Positions 5,782 through 7,349 of a DNA stretch of 7,349 nucleotides are shown one piece after another (the stretch's first letter is position 1; every line of letters starts with the position of its first letter). The position numbers were made by a program, and so were the translations under genes. Source of the stretch: JALTBU01 sp964410645. Lineage in GTDB: Bacteria; Campylobacterota; Campylobacteria; Campylobacterales; Nautiliaceae. The stretch is taken from positions 1 to 7,349 of the forward strand of contig CAYPHV010000053.1 of NCBI GenBank assembly GCA_964410645.1, in the 5' to 3' direction. A model generated the notes under the pieces. It made no database searches. It was not told the origin of the DNA and saw only the letters and a list, made by a program, of their open reading frames with translations.

Positions 5782-6369
5782 ATGGAAGTTTTGGCCAGGG
5801 CTTTTGGAAAGTTTAAGACAAATTGCTATATAATTGATAAAAAAATCATTATTGATCCGGGAATGGGGGCGTTTGAATGGGTAAAAGAAAATGTAAAAAA
5901 ACCTGTTGCAATAATTAATACGCATGGCCATTTTGATCATATCTGGGATGATAAGAAAATAAAAGAATATTTTAATATTCCTCTTTTTATTCATAAAAAT
6001 GATGCCTTTTTTTTAGAAAATGATCCGTTTGGATTTAATCCTCCAAAAGTAAAGCCGGATAAATTATTGGAAGAGGGCGAATATAAAATAGGGGATTTGG
6101 ATATTTTAATCCGCCATTTTCCAGGCCATACACCCGGAAGTATTACTGTTGAAACAGATGGGTTTATGTTTAGCGGGGATTTTATATTTGATGGGAGTAT
6201 TGGAAGGGTTGATCTTCCTTATTCTGATGCAAAAAGTATGAAAGAATCTATTAAAAAATTTTTAAAAATTTCTTATGATAAAACAGTTTATCCAGGGCAC
6301 GGATTTTCTACTACAATAAAAAAAGCCCAGAAGTTTCTTCCTGTGTGGCTTGATTATATTAAAAAGTAA
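5782..6369 (+). CDS. MBL-fold metallo-hydrolase, glyoxalase II-like
   Basis: A 195-residue single-domain metallo-beta-lactamase-fold protein, cytoplasmic, with the metal ligands of the glyoxalase II group: THGHFDH at 47-53 (H48, H50, D52, H53), H116 in HFPGHTPGS, D133 in SGDFIF, and H173 in YPGHG. Short forms of this type (E. coli YcbL and relatives) can hydrolyse S-lactoylglutathione or related thioesters, but the C-terminal glutathione-binding domain of classical GloB is absent, so the substrate is uncertain. I chose ATG 5782, where MEVLARAFGKFKTNCYII matches the usual family start, over an in-frame TTG at 5752 inside rny. It begins 1 nt after the rny stop with no strong ribosome site, implying translational coupling. 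Its 3' end overlaps the convergent radical SAM gene by 11 bp. Confidence 0.92.
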   Translation: MEVLARAFGKFKTNCYIIDKKIIIDPGMGAFEWVKENVKKPVAIINTHGHFDHIWDDKKIKEYFNIPLFIHKNDAFFLENDPFGFNPPKVKPDKLLEEGEYKIGDLDILIRHFPGHTPGSITVETDGFMFSGDFIFDGSIGRVDLPYSDAKSMKESIKKFLKISYDKTVYPGHGFSTTIKKAQKFLPVWLDYIKK

Positions 6370-7300
6370 TTCCTTCTTTTAACAGGGCTTTATGAATATG
6401 GCTCATTTGAATAGATTTGTTTTTGCACCATTCAGGAGCAAGCAGATTTTCAGTTCCTGCTGTCATTCTCTGAATTGATATATTATCTGGGAGCATTTTA
6501 ATGGCTTTTATTAATGTATCGATATAAAGTTCTTCGTCTATTGGTTTAAAATTTCCTTTTTTATATTCAATAGCCAAAAGAGTATTTTTTGTTACATAAA
6601 GAGGGTGCATTTTTATAGAATTAATCCCCAGATTAATTATATCTTCAACGGATTTGAGCATATCTTTTTGGGTTTCCCCCGGGAGTCCGAAAATTAAATG
6701 GGTACATATATTTATTCCAAGTTTTTTTGTTTTTTTTATTGTTTTGGCTATATCTTCAAATAATTCGGCTCTGTTTATTCTTTTTAATGTTTTATTGTTG
6801 GAACTTTGCACTCCGTATTCTACCCATATTTCATAATTTTCGCTGAGTTCTTTTAAATAATTCAAAGTATTTTCATCTATACTGTCAGCTCTTGTACCGA
6901 TGCTGAGGCCTATTGAGTCAGGTAAATTTAAAGCTTCGTCATAAAGTGCTTTTAAAGTAGAAAAGGGGGCATAAGTATTTGTATAACTTTGGAAATAGAC
7001 TAAAAATTTTTCACTTTTATATATTTTTTTATAAAGTTTTATACTTTTTTTGTATTGGTTATGAAGTTCTTTTAACTGTTTGTTTAAAAGAGGGTTTTCT
7101 TTTTGTAAAGGATTTAGGGTAAATCTTTCTTTTTTAAAATTAGGGGAAAAACTTTCATTTTCACAAAACACACATCCTCCCCTGGCTTTTGTGCCGTCAA
7201 TATTTGGGCAGGTAAAACCAGGCACTGAAATAGGAACTTTTTTTATTTTTTTATCAAATTTTTGTTTTAAATATTTGCCAAAAGTATATAATCTGTCCAT
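6359..7300 (-). CDS. TIGR01212-type (YhcC-like) radical SAM protein
   Basis: A 313-residue radical SAM protein of the YhcC/TIGR01212 type, of the usual length. The family binds a [4Fe-4S] cluster and cleaves S-adenosylmethionine to a 5'-deoxyadenosyl radical; its substrate is not well established. The N-terminal region YTFGKYLKQKF leads to the cluster motif C31-x11-C43-x2-C46 (GFTCPNIDG, then GGCVFC), longer than the classic CxxxCxxC and typical of this subgroup. Further family motifs are VYFQSYTNTYAP (101-112), GLSIGTRADSID (131-142), EYGVQSS (161-167), HLIFGLPGET (201-210) and IKMHPLYVTKNT (229-240), ending with QRMTAG (277-282). ATG 7300 has AGAAGA about 5 nt upstream. It converges on the MBL hydrolase with an 11-bp overlap and diverges from a probable gene starting at 7340. 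Confusion with HemN/ELP3-like proteins is possible only at superfamily level. Confidence 0.94.
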   Translation of the reverse strand: MDRLYTFGKYLKQKFDKKIKKVPISVPGFTCPNIDGTKARGGCVFCENESFSPNFKKERFTLNPLQKENPLLNKQLKELHNQYKKSIKLYKKIYKSEKFLVYFQSYTNTYAPFSTLKALYDEALNLPDSIGLSIGTRADSIDENTLNYLKELSENYEIWVEYGVQSSNNKTLKRINRAELFEDIAKTIKKTKKLGINICTHLIFGLPGETQKDMLKSVEDIINLGINSIKMHPLYVTKNTLLAIEYKKGNFKPIDEELYIDTLIKAIKMLPDNISIQRMTAGTENLLAPEWCKNKSIQMSHIHKALLKEGITF

Positions 7301-7339
7301 TAATCTTCTTTTTGCCTTTTATAACAAAAAAGAGGGAAA
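7301..7339. promoter_or_regulatory. 39-bp divergent intergenic region with shared TATA-like core
   Basis: Between the radical SAM start (7300) and the probable gene at 7340 lies a 39-bp spacer. At 7319-7324 it holds the self-complementary TTATAA, giving TATAAA on the minus strand and TATAAC on the plus strand as possible -10 elements for opposite transcripts. Ribosome sites flank it (AGAAGA on minus, AGAGGG on plus). Promoter function is inferred from position only. Confidence 0.35.
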
Positions 7340-7349
7340 ATGTCCAGAT
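7340..7349 (+). CDS. Probable start of an unidentified gene, cut by the window edge
   Basis: ATG at 7340 (Met-Ser-Arg so far) is preceded by AGAGGG at 7331-7336, a good ribosome site 3-4 nt upstream, and by a TATAAC hexamer at 7320-7325. Only three codons are visible, so nothing can be said about the product. The call rests on the start context and on the lack of other use for this stretch. Confidence 0.4.

Noticed and set aside
5725..5994. Minus-strand 89-residue frame across the rny/MBL junction
   Set aside because: It is antisense to two confident genes, with no ribosome site or recognisable domain.

Overview
The window looks like core chromosome of an AT-rich member of the Campylobacterota (Epsilonproteobacteria). 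The low GC content, heavy Lys/Ile/Asn usage and the block lipoprotein-ftsY-radA facing away from a folate-ligase gene and RNase Y all fit that phylum; from memory the same neighbourhood occurs in Campylobacter. GC-rich RNA genes standing out sharply from AT-rich coding DNA would suit a Nautiliales-like thermophile, but genus is not determinable from this sequence alone.

Layout. Positions 1-50 hold an unassigned GC-rich island cut by the window edge. A tRNA-Val(GAC) gene follows on the minus strand (123-196). Divergent from it is a plus-strand gene for a J-domain protein, ending at 812; its reading frame is open far upstream of the first usual start codon, so the true protein is about 190 residues, not 107. 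A minus-strand block then reads, in transcription order, a thioredoxin-fold lipoprotein without catalytic cysteines (3637-3215), ftsY (3214-2342), an 80-residue two-helix membrane protein (2349-2107) and radA (2114-813). These genes abut or overlap by 8 bp, as in a translationally coupled operon. From 3677 a plus-strand block carries a 5-formyltetrahydrofolate cyclo-ligase family gene, rny (RNase Y) and a metallo-beta-lactamase-fold hydrolase. The last large gene is a minus-strand radical SAM protein (7300-6359) of the YhcC/TIGR01212 type. A further plus-strand gene probably begins at 7340 and leaves the window.

How the genes relate. FtsY is the SRP receptor for membrane targeting, RadA a recombination branch-migration ATPase, and RNase Y a membrane-anchored endoribonuclease for mRNA turnover. 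These are housekeeping functions joined by tight packing rather than one pathway. Both convergent junctions have no spacer (stops adjacent at 812/813; 11-bp overlap at 6359-6369) and two divergent spacers are only 39 bp, so there is almost no non-coding DNA outside the first 235 bases.

I found no convincing new multi-gene system, mobile element or CRISPR array. The points most worth checking are the J-domain gene with no visible canonical start, the cysteine-less thioredoxin-like lipoprotein, the 89-bp out-of-frame overlap between the cyclo-ligase gene and rny, the anticodon-stem mismatch in the tRNA, and the unidentified island at the left edge.
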